Of a stretch of 64,000 nucleotides of DNA, positions 1 through 7,757 are shown one piece after another (positions within the stretch are counted from its first letter, which is position 1; each line of letters opens with the position of its first letter). Both the position numbers and the translations under genes were made by a program. Source of the stretch: Pseudomonas sp. PB106. GTDB lineage: Bacteria; Pseudomonadota; Gammaproteobacteria; Pseudomonadales; Pseudomonadaceae. The DNA is taken from the NCBI RefSeq assembly GCF_009764645.1, contig NZ_RWIM01000115.1, positions 1-64,000 of the forward strand, read 5' to 3'. The notes below the pieces were generated by a model that had not been told where the DNA came from, searched no databases, and worked only from the letters and a program-made list of their open reading frames with translations.

Positions 1-29
1 AACCGGAACCTGAGGTCGATGAAAAACCC

Positions 30-53
30 TGTGGGAGCTGGCTTGCCAGCGAT
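30..53. repeat. Single REP-type palindrome unit
   Basis: One arm of the GTGGGAGCTGGCTTGCCAG type repeat. The same sequence recurs at 17273-17345 and 59099-59123. It contains the short internal palindrome CTGGCTTGCCAG. A partner arm, if any, lies upstream of the window. Confidence 0.7.
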
Positions 54-67
54 TGGATCACCACCGC

Positions 68-262
68 TTAGCGCTTGGAATCCAGAAGCTGCATCCGCGC
101 GATATACGCCTTTATTTCCTGCTCAGCGACCTCGTGACTGTCAAACGGCCCCTCAAGGGTATTCTCCCGAGTGCTGAAAAACAGTTCGCCGTTGACCCGG
201 CACATCCGGTCGCTGCGAAAGTGCGTGGCGGGGGCGCTGTCTTGGGCGCGCATTCCTAACAT
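68..262 (-). CDS. DUF6316 family small protein
   Basis: Small protein of 64 residues of unknown function. I recognise it as the Pseudomonas DUF6316 type, with the pattern MCRVNGELFFSTRE followed by a region rich in Glu and Asp. No signal peptide or membrane segment is visible, so it is probably cytoplasmic. The start at 262 is supported by AAGGAG seven bases upstream. It is divergent from the DMT transporter gene across a 210-base gap that must carry both promoters. The family name comes from memory of the sequence pattern; the function is unknown. Confidence 0.75.
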   Translation of the reverse strand: MLGMRAQDSAPATHFRSDRMCRVNGELFFSTRENTLEGPFDSHEVAEQEIKAYIARMQLLDSKR

Positions 263-472
263 GATCGGTCTCCTTGGCTGTTGCGCTGGAAGGGATCCAA
301 TGAGCTTATGCCTGAAGCACTTGGTGCGCCCGGCCAGCCGATCAACGGCAGCGCGTCAACTAAATGCTGCGACCTGCACAGTTTCATTCGCGTCCTGAGC
401 GCAACTGTCCCTGTGTCGCGTTCCGTGTCAGGCCTAGAATGGCCGCACTCGTCCGCAGGCTTTGGGGTTTTC

Positions 473-1426
473 ATGCACATTTCATCCGGTCGCTGGGTCT
501 ACGGTTTGTTCCTGGCGCTGCTGACCGCGTTTCTGTGGGGCATCCTGCCGATCAAACTCAAACAAGTACTGACGGTGATGGACCCGGTCACGGTGACCTG
601 GTTTCGTCTGCTGGTGTCCGGTGGTTGCCTGTTTATCTATCTGGCTTCGGTCAAGCGCCTGCCGAGTCGCAAAGTGCTCGGGCCCAAGGGCGGCTGGCTG
701 GTGCTGATGGCGGTGCTCGGACTGGTTGGCAACTATGTGCTGTACCTGATGGGCCTCAATCTGCTCAGCCCCGGCACCGCGCAATTGGTGGTGCAGATGG
801 GGCCGATCATGTTGCTGATCGCCAGTCTTTTTGTGTTCAAGGAGCGTTTCAGTATTGGTCAAGGCATCGGGTTGTTGGTGCTGTTGATCGGTTTTGTGCT
901 GTTCTTCAATCAGCGTTTGGCGGAGTTGTTGACCTCGCTGTCGGATTACACCGCCGGTGTTTTGTTGGTGTTGCTGGCGTCGACGGTCTGGACCTTCTAT
1001 GCGCTGGGCCAGAAGCAATTGCTGACGGTGTGGAATTCGCTGCAGGTGATGATGGTGATCTACCTGTTTTGCGCGTTATTGCTGACGCCGTGGGTGCATC
1101 CGCTCGAAGCGCTGCAGCTGAATCCGTTGCAGGGTTGGTTGCTGCTGGCATGCTGCATGAACACGTTGATTGCCTATGGCGCGTTTGCCGAAGCGCTGGC
1201 GCACTGGGAGGCGTCGCGGGTCAGTGCGACCTTGGCGATCACGCCGCTGGTGACGTTTGGCGCGGTGGCGATTGCGGCGGGGATCTGGCCGGAATACGTG
1301 CATGCCGAGCAGATCAACGGGCTTGGCTATGGCGGGGCGGTGCTGGTGGTGTTGGGATCGGCGCTGGTGGCGTTGGGGCCTTCGTTGATTGCCGGGCTCA
1401 GGGCGCGGCGGATGCGTATGGCCTGA
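473..1426 (+). CDS. DMT superfamily (EamA/RarD-like) transporter
   Basis: Inner-membrane protein of 317 residues with about ten hydrophobic segments from residue 8 onward and the two-fold EamA repeat layout. It most resembles RarD-type drug/metabolite transporters; the substrate cannot be inferred. The reading frame is open back to 281, but the residues before MHISSGRW look non-coding, and hydrophobicity starts right after this Met, so 473 was chosen. The C-terminus is short and basic (ARRMRMA), as is common for cytoplasmic tails in this family. A REP hairpin follows the stop and separates it from convergent fumC. Confidence 0.85.
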   Translation: MHISSGRWVYGLFLALLTAFLWGILPIKLKQVLTVMDPVTVTWFRLLVSGGCLFIYLASVKRLPSRKVLGPKGGWLVLMAVLGLVGNYVLYLMGLNLLSPGTAQLVVQMGPIMLLIASLFVFKERFSIGQGIGLLVLLIGFVLFFNQRLAELLTSLSDYTAGVLLVLLASTVWTFYALGQKQLLTVWNSLQVMMVIYLFCALLLTPWVHPLEALQLNPLQGWLLLACCMNTLIAYGAFAEALAHWEASRVSATLAITPLVTFGAVAIAAGIWPEYVHAEQINGLGYGGAVLVVLGSALVALGPSLIAGLRARRMRMA

Positions 1427-1429
1427 AGA

Positions 1430-1516
1430 TCAAAAGATCGTCCGATCGCGGCCCGAGCCTGCGGCAGCTCCTACATGAGACCTGTGTAGGAGCTGCCGCA
1501 GGCTGCGATCTTTTGC
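1430..1516. repeat. REP inverted pair between convergent genes
   Basis: Two 20-base arms at 1456-1475 and 1485-1504 (GTAGGAGCTGCCGCAGG type) are exact reverse complements with a nine-base loop. Outer bases also pair partly through GATC and CAAAAGATCG segments. It sits between the stops of the DMT transporter and fumC, and may act as a bidirectional transcript end. The same family recurs at 57397-57490. Confidence 0.85.
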
Positions 1517-1518
1517 TT

Positions 1519-2913
1519 TTAGCCCTTGGCGCCAGCCTCAATCATGTTTTCCGGCCGCACCCAGGCATCAAACTCTTCATCGGTCAGATACCCCAGCGCC
1601 AACGCCGCCTCGCGCAAGGTCAGCCCTTCGCCGTAAGCCTTCTTGGCGATCTCCGCCGATTTGTCGTAACCGATGTGCGGGTTCAATGCCGTCACCAGCA
1701 TCAGTCCACGCTCCAGATGTCGCGCCATGACTTCCGCATCCGGCTCAAGCCCGGCAATGCAATGCTGCTGGAAGTTGCTGCAGCCATCGCCGAGCAGACG
1801 AATTGATTGCAGCAAATTGTGGATGATCACCGGTTTGTACACGTTCAACTGCAAGTGACCCTGACTGGCGGCAATGCCGATGGTCACGTCGTTGCCCAAG
1901 ACCTGACAGGCCAACATCGACAGCGCTTCGCACTGGGTCGGGTTGACCTTGCCTGGCATGATCGAGCTGCCGGGTTCGTTGGCCGGCAGTTTCACTTCGG
2001 CGAAACCTGCGCGTGGCCCCGAGCCAAGCAAACGCAGGTCGTTGGCGATTTTCATCAGCGCCACGGCGAGGGTTTTCAGCGCGCCGGAAAGGCTGGTCAA
2101 CGGTTCGTGGCCGGCGAGGGCGGCGAACTTGTTCGGCGCGGTGACGAACGGCAACCCGGACAACGCTGCCAGTTCAGCGGCAATCGCTTCACCAAACCCG
2201 TGCGGCGAGTTCAGCCCGGTGCCGACGGCGGTGCCGCCCTGAGCCAATTCGCACACTGCCGGCAGCGCCGCGCGAATGGCCCGTTCGGCGTAATCGAGTT
2301 GCGCTATAAACCCCGACAGCTCCTGACCGAAGGTGATCGGCGTCGCGTCCATCATGTGCGTGCGCCCGGTTTTCACCAGTTTCATGTGCCGCGCGGCGAG
2401 TTCCGCGAGGCCGCCGGACAATTCGGCAATCGCCGGCAGCAGTTGTTCCTGCACGGCTTGCGCGGTGGCGATGCTCATGGCAGTGGGGAAGCAATCGTTG
2501 GAGCTTTGCGAGCGGTTGACGTGATCGTTCGGGTGCACCGGCGTCTTGCCGCCGCGCGGGTTGCCGGCCAGTTCGTTCGCACGACCGGCGATCACTTCGT
2601 TGACGTTCATGTTGCTTTGGGTGCCGCTGCCGGTCTGCCAGACGACGAGCGGGAACTGGTCATCGTGCTGACCGTCGAGCACTTCGTCGGCGGCCTGTTC
2701 GATCAGACGGGCGATGTCGGCGGGCAGGTCGCCATTGCGGTCGTTGACGCGGGCGGCGGCTTTCTTGATCAGGGCCAGGGCGTGCAGCAGCGGCAGCGGC
2801 ATGCGTTCCTGACCGATGGCGAAGTTGATCAGCGAGCGTTGCGTCTGAGCACCCCAGTAAGCGTCGTCCGGGACTTCGATCTGGCCCAGGCTGTCGGTTT
2901 CGATACGGCTCAT
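1519..2913 (-). CDS. fumC: Class II fumarate hydratase
   Basis: Fumarase of 464 residues catalysing reversible hydration of fumarate to L-malate in the TCA cycle. It is iron-independent and homotetrameric in this family. The superfamily signature [15 protein letters not shown] is present, as are the active-site stretches [14 protein letters not shown] and [10 protein letters not shown] and the substrate-binding segment [10 protein letters not shown]. The frame extends to 3021, but [15 protein letters not shown] is the normal N-terminus and is preceded by AGGAGTG. The neighbours (DUF2059, bolA, trhO) match the fumC2 locus of P. aeruginosa rather than the sodA-linked fumC1 locus. Confidence 0.96.
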   Translation of the reverse strand: MSRIETDSLGQIEVPDDAYWGAQTQRSLINFAIGQERMPLPLLHALALIKKAAARVNDRNGDLPADIARLIEQAADEVLDGQHDDQFPLVVWQTGSGTQSNMNVNEVIAGRANELAGNPRGGKTPVHPNDHVNRSQSSNDCFPTAMSIATAQAVQEQLLPAIAELSGGLAELAARHMKLVKTGRTHMMDATPITFGQELSGFIAQLDYAERAIRAALPAVCELAQGGTAVGTGLNSPHGFGEAIAAELAALSGLPFVTAPNKFAALAGHEPLTSLSGALKTLAVALMKIANDLRLLGSGPRAGFAEVKLPANEPGSSIMPGKVNPTQCEALSMLACQVLGNDVTIGIAASQGHLQLNVYKPVIIHNLLQSIRLLGDGCSNFQQHCIAGLEPDAEVMARHLERGLMLVTALNPHIGYDKSAEIAKKAYGEGLTLREAALALGYLTDEEFDAWVRPENMIEAGAKG

Positions 2914-3106
2914 CGTGCACACTCCTGTTGGTCTGTTTGCGCAGTTTAGGCCGGCATCGGCCGTGGTGGTTCCCTCGAACCGATTGTTGACCGGTAAAAC
3001 CCGGCCAATCAAGCGCGGCAAGGCGCGGGGGTTGAGCCGCAGCGTTTTTTAGGCGCAGAATGGTCGCCCTTGGGGTTTGACCTCGCCTAGCTGAAAAGGA
3101 AACTCG

Positions 3107-3628
3107 ATGACTCGTCTTCGTGCCATCTGCACCGCGGTTGCACTGGTTTGCGCCAGCGGCCAGGTGCTTGCCGATACCGCCAGCCACAACGCCAGTGCTG
3201 AAGCTTTTCTGACCCTGGCGCACGCTGACAAGCTGGGCACTCCGGTGTACATGCAAGTGCAGCAAATGTTCGCTCAGCGTTTCGAGCAGACCAAAGCCCC
3301 GGAAGCCAAGAAAGCCGTTCTGGAAACCTATCAGGCCAAGGCCAACGCCGCGCTCGACCAAGCCATTGGCTGGAACAAGCTGAAGCCGGACATGGTCAAG
3401 CTCTACACCACTAACTTCAGCGAATCCGAGCTGAAGGACCTGGTCGCGTTCTACCAGTCGCCACTGGGCAAGAAAGTCCTGGAAAAAATGCCGCAGCTGA
3501 CCCAGCAATCGGCCCAGATGACTCAGGCCAAACTGGAAAGCGCCGTGCCAGTCGTCAACAAGCTGCTCGACGACATGACCAAAGAGCTGGACCCGAAAGG
3601 CGCTGCTGCGCCGGCCAAGAAGAAGTAA
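3107..3628 (+). CDS. DUF2059 periplasmic protein
   Basis: Protein of 173 residues with a clear Sec signal peptide (residues 1 to about 22, cleavage after VLA). The mature part is helical with the DUF2059 pattern: FSESELKDLVAFYQSPLGKK followed by VLEKMPQLTQQSAQM. It ends in a lysine-rich tail. The biochemical role is unknown; the family is periplasmic or envelope-associated. It lies nine bases before bolA on the same strand, and the pair is kept together in Pseudomonas. Confidence 0.88.
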   Translation: MTRLRAICTAVALVCASGQVLADTASHNASAEAFLTLAHADKLGTPVYMQVQQMFAQRFEQTKAPEAKKAVLETYQAKANAALDQAIGWNKLKPDMVKLYTTNFSESELKDLVAFYQSPLGKKVLEKMPQLTQQSAQMTQAKLESAVPVVNKLLDDMTKELDPKGAAAPAKKK

Positions 3629-3637
3629 GCGGAGTTC

Positions 3638-3940
3638 GTGATGACCATGCAACAACGCATCGAATCGACGCTGGCGCTGCTTCAGCCCGAACATCTGCAA
3701 GTGCTGGATGAAAGCCACATGCACAGTCGCGGGCTACAGACGCACTACAAGGCGGTGGTGGTCAGCGCGCAGTTCGACGGCCTGAACCGGGTCAAGCGCC
3801 ACCAGAAAGTCTACGGCACGCTCGGCGAGCTGATGGGCGAGTTCCATGCGTTGGCGCTGCACACCTACACCCCGCAGGAATGGGCAGAGATCGACGGCGC
3901 CCCGGCGTCACCGACCTGTGCCGGCGGCAGCAAGCATTAA
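3638..3940 (+). CDS. bolA: BolA family protein
   Basis: BolA-fold protein of 100 residues. Family features include the Glu-Ser-His-Met-His segment near residue 26 and the helix-turn region KRHQKVYGTLGELM. BolA proteins partner with monothiol glutaredoxins, bind Fe-S clusters, and influence cell shape and biofilm formation. The conserved His of the family signature is within the HALALHTYTPQEW region. It is probably co-transcribed with the DUF2059 gene upstream, and a strong terminator follows at 3968. Whether it is a DNA-binding or an Fe-S trafficking BolA cannot be told from the sequence. Confidence 0.92.
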   Translation: MMTMQQRIESTLALLQPEHLQVLDESHMHSRGLQTHYKAVVVSAQFDGLNRVKRHQKVYGTLGELMGEFHALALHTYTPQEWAEIDGAPASPTCAGGSKH

Positions 3941-3967
3941 GCTTCGGTTTTTTGCTAGAATCCGCAA

Positions 3968-3996
3968 CGCGCCGCTAACCCGGCGCGTTTTTTTTT
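3968..3996 (+). terminator. Rho-independent terminator after bolA
   Basis: A seven-base-pair GC stem (CGCGCCG with CGGCGCG, loop CTAACC) is followed directly by nine T. It closes the DUF2059-bolA unit. Confidence 0.9.
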
Positions 3997-4042
3997 GAAT
4001 CCGGTTCACCCTTTGCGAGGGTAGCCACCTGGAGAAACACCC

Positions 4043-4984
4043 ATGACACAACCGATTGTCGTGGCGGCACTGTATAAGTTCGTCACCCTCGAAGATTACG
4101 TCAACCTGCGCGAGCCCCTGCTGCAAGCGATGGTCGACAACCAGATCAAAGGCACCCTGCTGATCGCCGAAGAAGGCATCAATGGCACGGTGTCCGGCAC
4201 CCGCGAAGGCATCGACGGCCTGCTTGCCTGGCTCAAGAACGACCCCCGCATGATCGACATCGATCACAAAGAGTCGTACTGCGACGAGCAGCCGTTCTAC
4301 CGCACCAAGGTCAAACTGAAGAAAGAGATCGTCACCCTCGGTGTCGAAGGCGTCGACCCGAACAAAAAGGTTGGCACCTACGTTGATCCGCAAGACTGGA
4401 ACGCGTTGATCAGCGACCCCGAAGTGCTGTTGATCGATACGCGCAACGATTACGAAGTGTCGATCGGCACCTTCGAAGGCGCCATCGATCCGAAAACCAC
4501 CAGTTTTCGCGAATTTCCCGACTACATCAAAGAACACTTCAACCCGGCCGTGCACAAGAAGGTCGCGATGTTCTGCACCGGCGGCATCCGCTGCGAAAAA
4601 GCCTCGAGCTACATGCTCGGCGAAGGTTATGAAGAGGTCTACCACCTCAAGGGCGGCATTCTGAAGTACCTCGAAGAGGTACCGCAGGAAGAAACCAAGT
4701 GGCAGGGCGACTGCTTCGTGTTCGACAACCGCGTCACCGTGCGTCACGACCTCAGCGAAGGCGACTACGATCAATGTCATGCCTGCCGCACACCGGTCAG
4801 CGTTGAAGATCGCGCCTCCGAGCATTACGTCGCCGGCATCAGTTGCCCGCATTGCTGGGACAAACTGAGCGAGAAGACCCGTCGCAGCGCCATCGATCGG
4901 CAGAAGCAGATCGAACTGGCCAAGGCGCGCAACCAGCCGCACCCGATCGGCTACAACTACAAGCAAGCATCCACCGAGGCTTAA
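4043..4984 (+). CDS. trhO: tRNA uridine(34) hydroxylase TrhO (YceA)
   Basis: Rhodanese-family enzyme of 313 residues. TrhO uses O2 to hydroxylate U34 of certain tRNAs to 5-hydroxyuridine. The N-terminal acylphosphatase-like part (about 1-100) is followed by a rhodanese domain (about 120-220) with its catalytic loop CTGGIRCE at Cys178. The C-terminal region has paired Cys motifs (CHAC and CPHC) typical of YceA. ATG at 4043 is preceded by GGAG. Two bases separate its stop from the next start, so the two genes are almost certainly co-transcribed. Confidence 0.93.
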   Translation: MTQPIVVAALYKFVTLEDYVNLREPLLQAMVDNQIKGTLLIAEEGINGTVSGTREGIDGLLAWLKNDPRMIDIDHKESYCDEQPFYRTKVKLKKEIVTLGVEGVDPNKKVGTYVDPQDWNALISDPEVLLIDTRNDYEVSIGTFEGAIDPKTTSFREFPDYIKEHFNPAVHKKVAMFCTGGIRCEKASSYMLGEGYEEVYHLKGGILKYLEEVPQEETKWQGDCFVFDNRVTVRHDLSEGDYDQCHACRTPVSVEDRASEHYVAGISCPHCWDKLSEKTRRSAIDRQKQIELAKARNQPHPIGYNYKQASTEA

Positions 4985-4986
4985 CC

Positions 4987-5622
4987 ATGTCTGCTCGCCT
5001 GCTCTATGTGATGGATCCGATGTGTTCGTGGTGCTGGGGTTTCGCTCCGGTGGCCAAGGCATTGGTCGAGCAGGCGCAAGCAGCCGGGGTGGAGTTGCAT
5101 CTGGTGGTCGGTGGCTTGCGCACCGGCAGTGGTTCGGCGCTGGAGCCGACCACGCGTCGCTACATTCTTGAACACTGGCAAGCGGTCACCGAGGCCACCG
5201 GCCAGCCGTTCAAATTCGACGGCGCGTTGCCAGACGGTTTTGTCTACGACACCGAGCCCGCCTGCCGCGCCATCGTCACGGCGCGCAGTCTGGCACCGGA
5301 TTGCGCGTGGAAACTGGTCGGGCTGATCCAGCAGGCGTTCTACGCCGAAGGTCGCGACGTCACCCAGGCCAGCGTGCTGGTCGAGTTGGCGGAGCAGGCC
5401 GGTGTGCCGCGCATCGAATTCGCGGCATTGTTCGACCGCGCTGATCAGCATGAAGCGACCCTGGCGGATTTCAATTGGGTGCAGGATCTGGGCATCGCCG
5501 GTTTCCCGACCCTGCTCGCCGAGCGCAACGGCCAACTGGCGTTGCTGACCAACGGCTATCAACCGCTCAGCGAACTGTCGCCGTTACTCGGCCGATGGCT
5601 GGAGCGTGCGGCCTGTGTCTGA
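4987..5622 (+). CDS. DsbA family thioredoxin-fold protein
   Basis: Protein of 211 residues with an N-terminal CSWC redox motif in YVMDPMCSWCWGF and the long helical insertion of DsbA/FrnE-like proteins. There is no signal peptide, so it is predicted to be cytoplasmic rather than a periplasmic oxidase. The cis-Pro loop is visible as GIAGFPTLL. The substrate is unknown; related proteins act as disulfide isomerases or glutathione-linked enzymes. It starts just after trhO, and its end overlaps the ABC exporter start by eight bases. The frame is open upstream from 4843, but only within trhO. Confidence 0.85.
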   Translation: MSARLLYVMDPMCSWCWGFAPVAKALVEQAQAAGVELHLVVGGLRTGSGSALEPTTRRYILEHWQAVTEATGQPFKFDGALPDGFVYDTEPACRAIVTARSLAPDCAWKLVGLIQQAFYAEGRDVTQASVLVELAEQAGVPRIEFAALFDRADQHEATLADFNWVQDLGIAGFPTLLAERNGQLALLTNGYQPLSELSPLLGRWLERAACV

Positions 5623-7432
5623 CCTGGCCGATGACACGCCAGCCGTAAAGCGTGTCGACCGGCTGAGCTGGGCAGAAGTCCGGCGTTTGGCACTCACTCA
5701 CAAAAAATCCCTGTGGATCGCCAACGGCGTGGCTGTTTTGGCGACGCTGTGCAGCGTGCCGATTCCATTGTTGCTGCCGCTGTTGGTCGATGAAGTACTG
5801 CTCGGCCACGGCGATGCCGCACTGAAAGTGATGAACCATGTTCTGCCAACGATGTGGCAGCAGGCGGCGGGCTACATCGGGCTGATGCTGGTGGTGACCC
5901 TGACGCTGCGCTGCGGCTCACTGTGTTTTGGCGTGCTGCAGTCGCGGCTATTCGCACGGCTGGCCAAGGACATCGTTTATCGCATCCGCGTGCGTCTGAT
6001 CGAGCGCCTCAAGCGCATTTCCCTCGGCGAATACGAAAGCCTCGGCAGCGGCACGGTGACCACCCATCTGGTCACTGACCTCGATACCCTCGACAAATTT
6101 GTCGGCGAAACCCTCAGCCGTTTTCTGGTGGCGATGCTGACGCTGGTCGGCACCGCGAGCATTTTGATGTGGATGCACTGGAAACTGGCGCTGCTGATTC
6201 TGCTGTTCAACCCACTGGTGATTTACGCCACGGTGCAGTTGGGCAAACGGGTCAAACACCTGAAGAAACTCGAGAACGACAGCACCTCGCGCTTCACCCA
6301 GGCGTTGAGCGAAACCCTCGATGCAATCCAGGAAATACGCGCCGGCAATCGCCAGGGTTTCTTCCTCGGTCGGCTCGGTCTGCGGGCGCAGGAAGTGCGC
6401 AACTATGCGGTCAACTCACAGTGGAAAACCGACGCCTCCAACCGCGCCAGTGGCCTGTTGTTCCAGTTCGGCATCGACATTTTCCGCGCGGCAGCGATGC
6501 TCACCGTGCTGTTCTCCGACCTGTCGATCGGCCAGATGCTCGCGGTGTTCAGTTACCTGTGGTTCATGATCGGCCCGGTCGAGCAACTGCTCAATCTGCA
6601 ATACGCCTACTACGCGGCGGGCGGTGCGCTGTCGCGGATCAACGAGTTGCTGGCGCGTGCCGATGAGCCGCAGTATCCCGGCGGCGTCGATCCGTTCAAG
6701 GGGCGCGACACCGTGGGGATTCAGGTTCAGGGTTTGAGTTTCGGCTATGGCGATGAGCTGGTGCTGGATCAGCTCGATCTGTCGATTGCTCCCGGTGAGA
6801 AAGTCGCGATTGTCGGCGCCAGTGGCGGCGGTAAAAGCACCCTCGTGCAATTGCTGCTGGGGCTGTATACGCCGCTGGCCGGCAGCATCCGTTTTGGCGG
6901 TTCGACCCAACAGGAAATCGGCCTGGACACGGTGCGTGAAAACGTCGCGGTGGTGCTGCAACATCCGGCGCTGTTCAACGATACCGTGCGCGCCAACCTG
7001 ACCATGGGCCGTACACGCACGGATGAAGCCTGCTGGCAGGCGCTGGAAATTGCGCAGCTGGAAGCGACCATCCGCGCACTGCCAGACGGTCTCGACAGCA
7101 TCGTCGGCCGCTCCGGCGTGCGCCTTTCCGGAGGCCAGCGCCAGCGCCTGGCGATTGCGCGAATGATTCTCGCCGAGCCGAAAGTGGTGATCCTCGACGA
7201 AGCCACCTCGGCCCTCGACGCGGCCACTGAATACAACCTGCATGAGGCCATGGCGCGGTTCCTCCATGGCCGCACCACGTTGATCATCGCCCATCGCTTG
7301 TCGGCGGTGAAACAGGCGGATCGGGTGCTGGTGTTCGACGGCGGGCAAGTGGCCGAGGATGGCGACCATCAGCAACTGATTGCCGATGGTGGGCTGTACG
7401 CCAAGCTCTACGGGCATTTGCAGCAGCACTGA
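5615..7432 (+). CDS. ABC exporter, fused membrane and ATPase half-transporter
   Basis: Protein of 605 residues with an N-terminal six-helix exporter domain (about 30-320) and a C-terminal ATPase (about 350-590). It carries Walker A GASGGGKST, signature LSGGQRQR, Walker B VVILDEATSALD and the H-loop IIAHR. It would act as a homodimer; the substrate is unknown, with lipid-, peptide- and drug-type exporters all possible. GTG at 5615 was chosen over GTG 5606 because GGAG at 5601-5604 has a ten-base spacing only to 5615. It corresponds to PA0860, next to rbdA in P. aeruginosa. Confidence 0.88.
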   Translation: MSDLADDTPAVKRVDRLSWAEVRRLALTHKKSLWIANGVAVLATLCSVPIPLLLPLLVDEVLLGHGDAALKVMNHVLPTMWQQAAGYIGLMLVVTLTLRCGSLCFGVLQSRLFARLAKDIVYRIRVRLIERLKRISLGEYESLGSGTVTTHLVTDLDTLDKFVGETLSRFLVAMLTLVGTASILMWMHWKLALLILLFNPLVIYATVQLGKRVKHLKKLENDSTSRFTQALSETLDAIQEIRAGNRQGFFLGRLGLRAQEVRNYAVNSQWKTDASNRASGLLFQFGIDIFRAAAMLTVLFSDLSIGQMLAVFSYLWFMIGPVEQLLNLQYAYYAAGGALSRINELLARADEPQYPGGVDPFKGRDTVGIQVQGLSFGYGDELVLDQLDLSIAPGEKVAIVGASGGGKSTLVQLLLGLYTPLAGSIRFGGSTQQEIGLDTVRENVAVVLQHPALFNDTVRANLTMGRTRTDEACWQALEIAQLEATIRALPDGLDSIVGRSGVRLSGGQRQRLAIARMILAEPKVVILDEATSALDAATEYNLHEAMARFLHGRTTLIIAHRLSAVKQADRVLVFDGGQVAEDGDHQQLIADGGLYAKLYGHLQQH

Positions 7433-7757
7433 CGATTTCCAGAGTACGTTCAACGGCAGAGATGGCGGATCCGGTTTCAGCAACCCGCTGGAAACCGTGG
7501 AGGCGACATTGGGCCGACCCAGAAGCGGGTCATAGCCCGTCGGCAGGGCTTGTAACGAGCAAGCATTGTTTGTGGTGACGCGCGATCGCCGCTGTTCAGC
7601 CGAACGCTTTAGCAAGCTGCAGGGTCGGTGGTGGCACCTGCACAGGGCAGCCGACCTGCTGTGAAACCACGCCTTGCCTTGCGGCTGAACCCCACCTAGT
7701 CTCGTCTTAGCGATTTCGTCCGGAAGACGAGCGGGCAGTGCTCATGCAAGGAATCTC
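7433..7757. other. Intergenic stretch before rbdA, no gene recognised
   Basis: 325 bases. It contains an interrupted inverted repeat around 7511-7543 (GCCGAC paired with GTCGGC) and a 38-codon ORF at 7462-7578 without a ribosome site. I see no recognisable gene. The promoter and leader of rbdA should be in the second half; no confident -35/-10 pair was found. Confidence 0.5.

Noticed and set aside
364..1806. 480-codon plus-strand frame across the DMT gene
   Set aside because: Overlaps a recognisable transporter and fumC in other frames; no domain.
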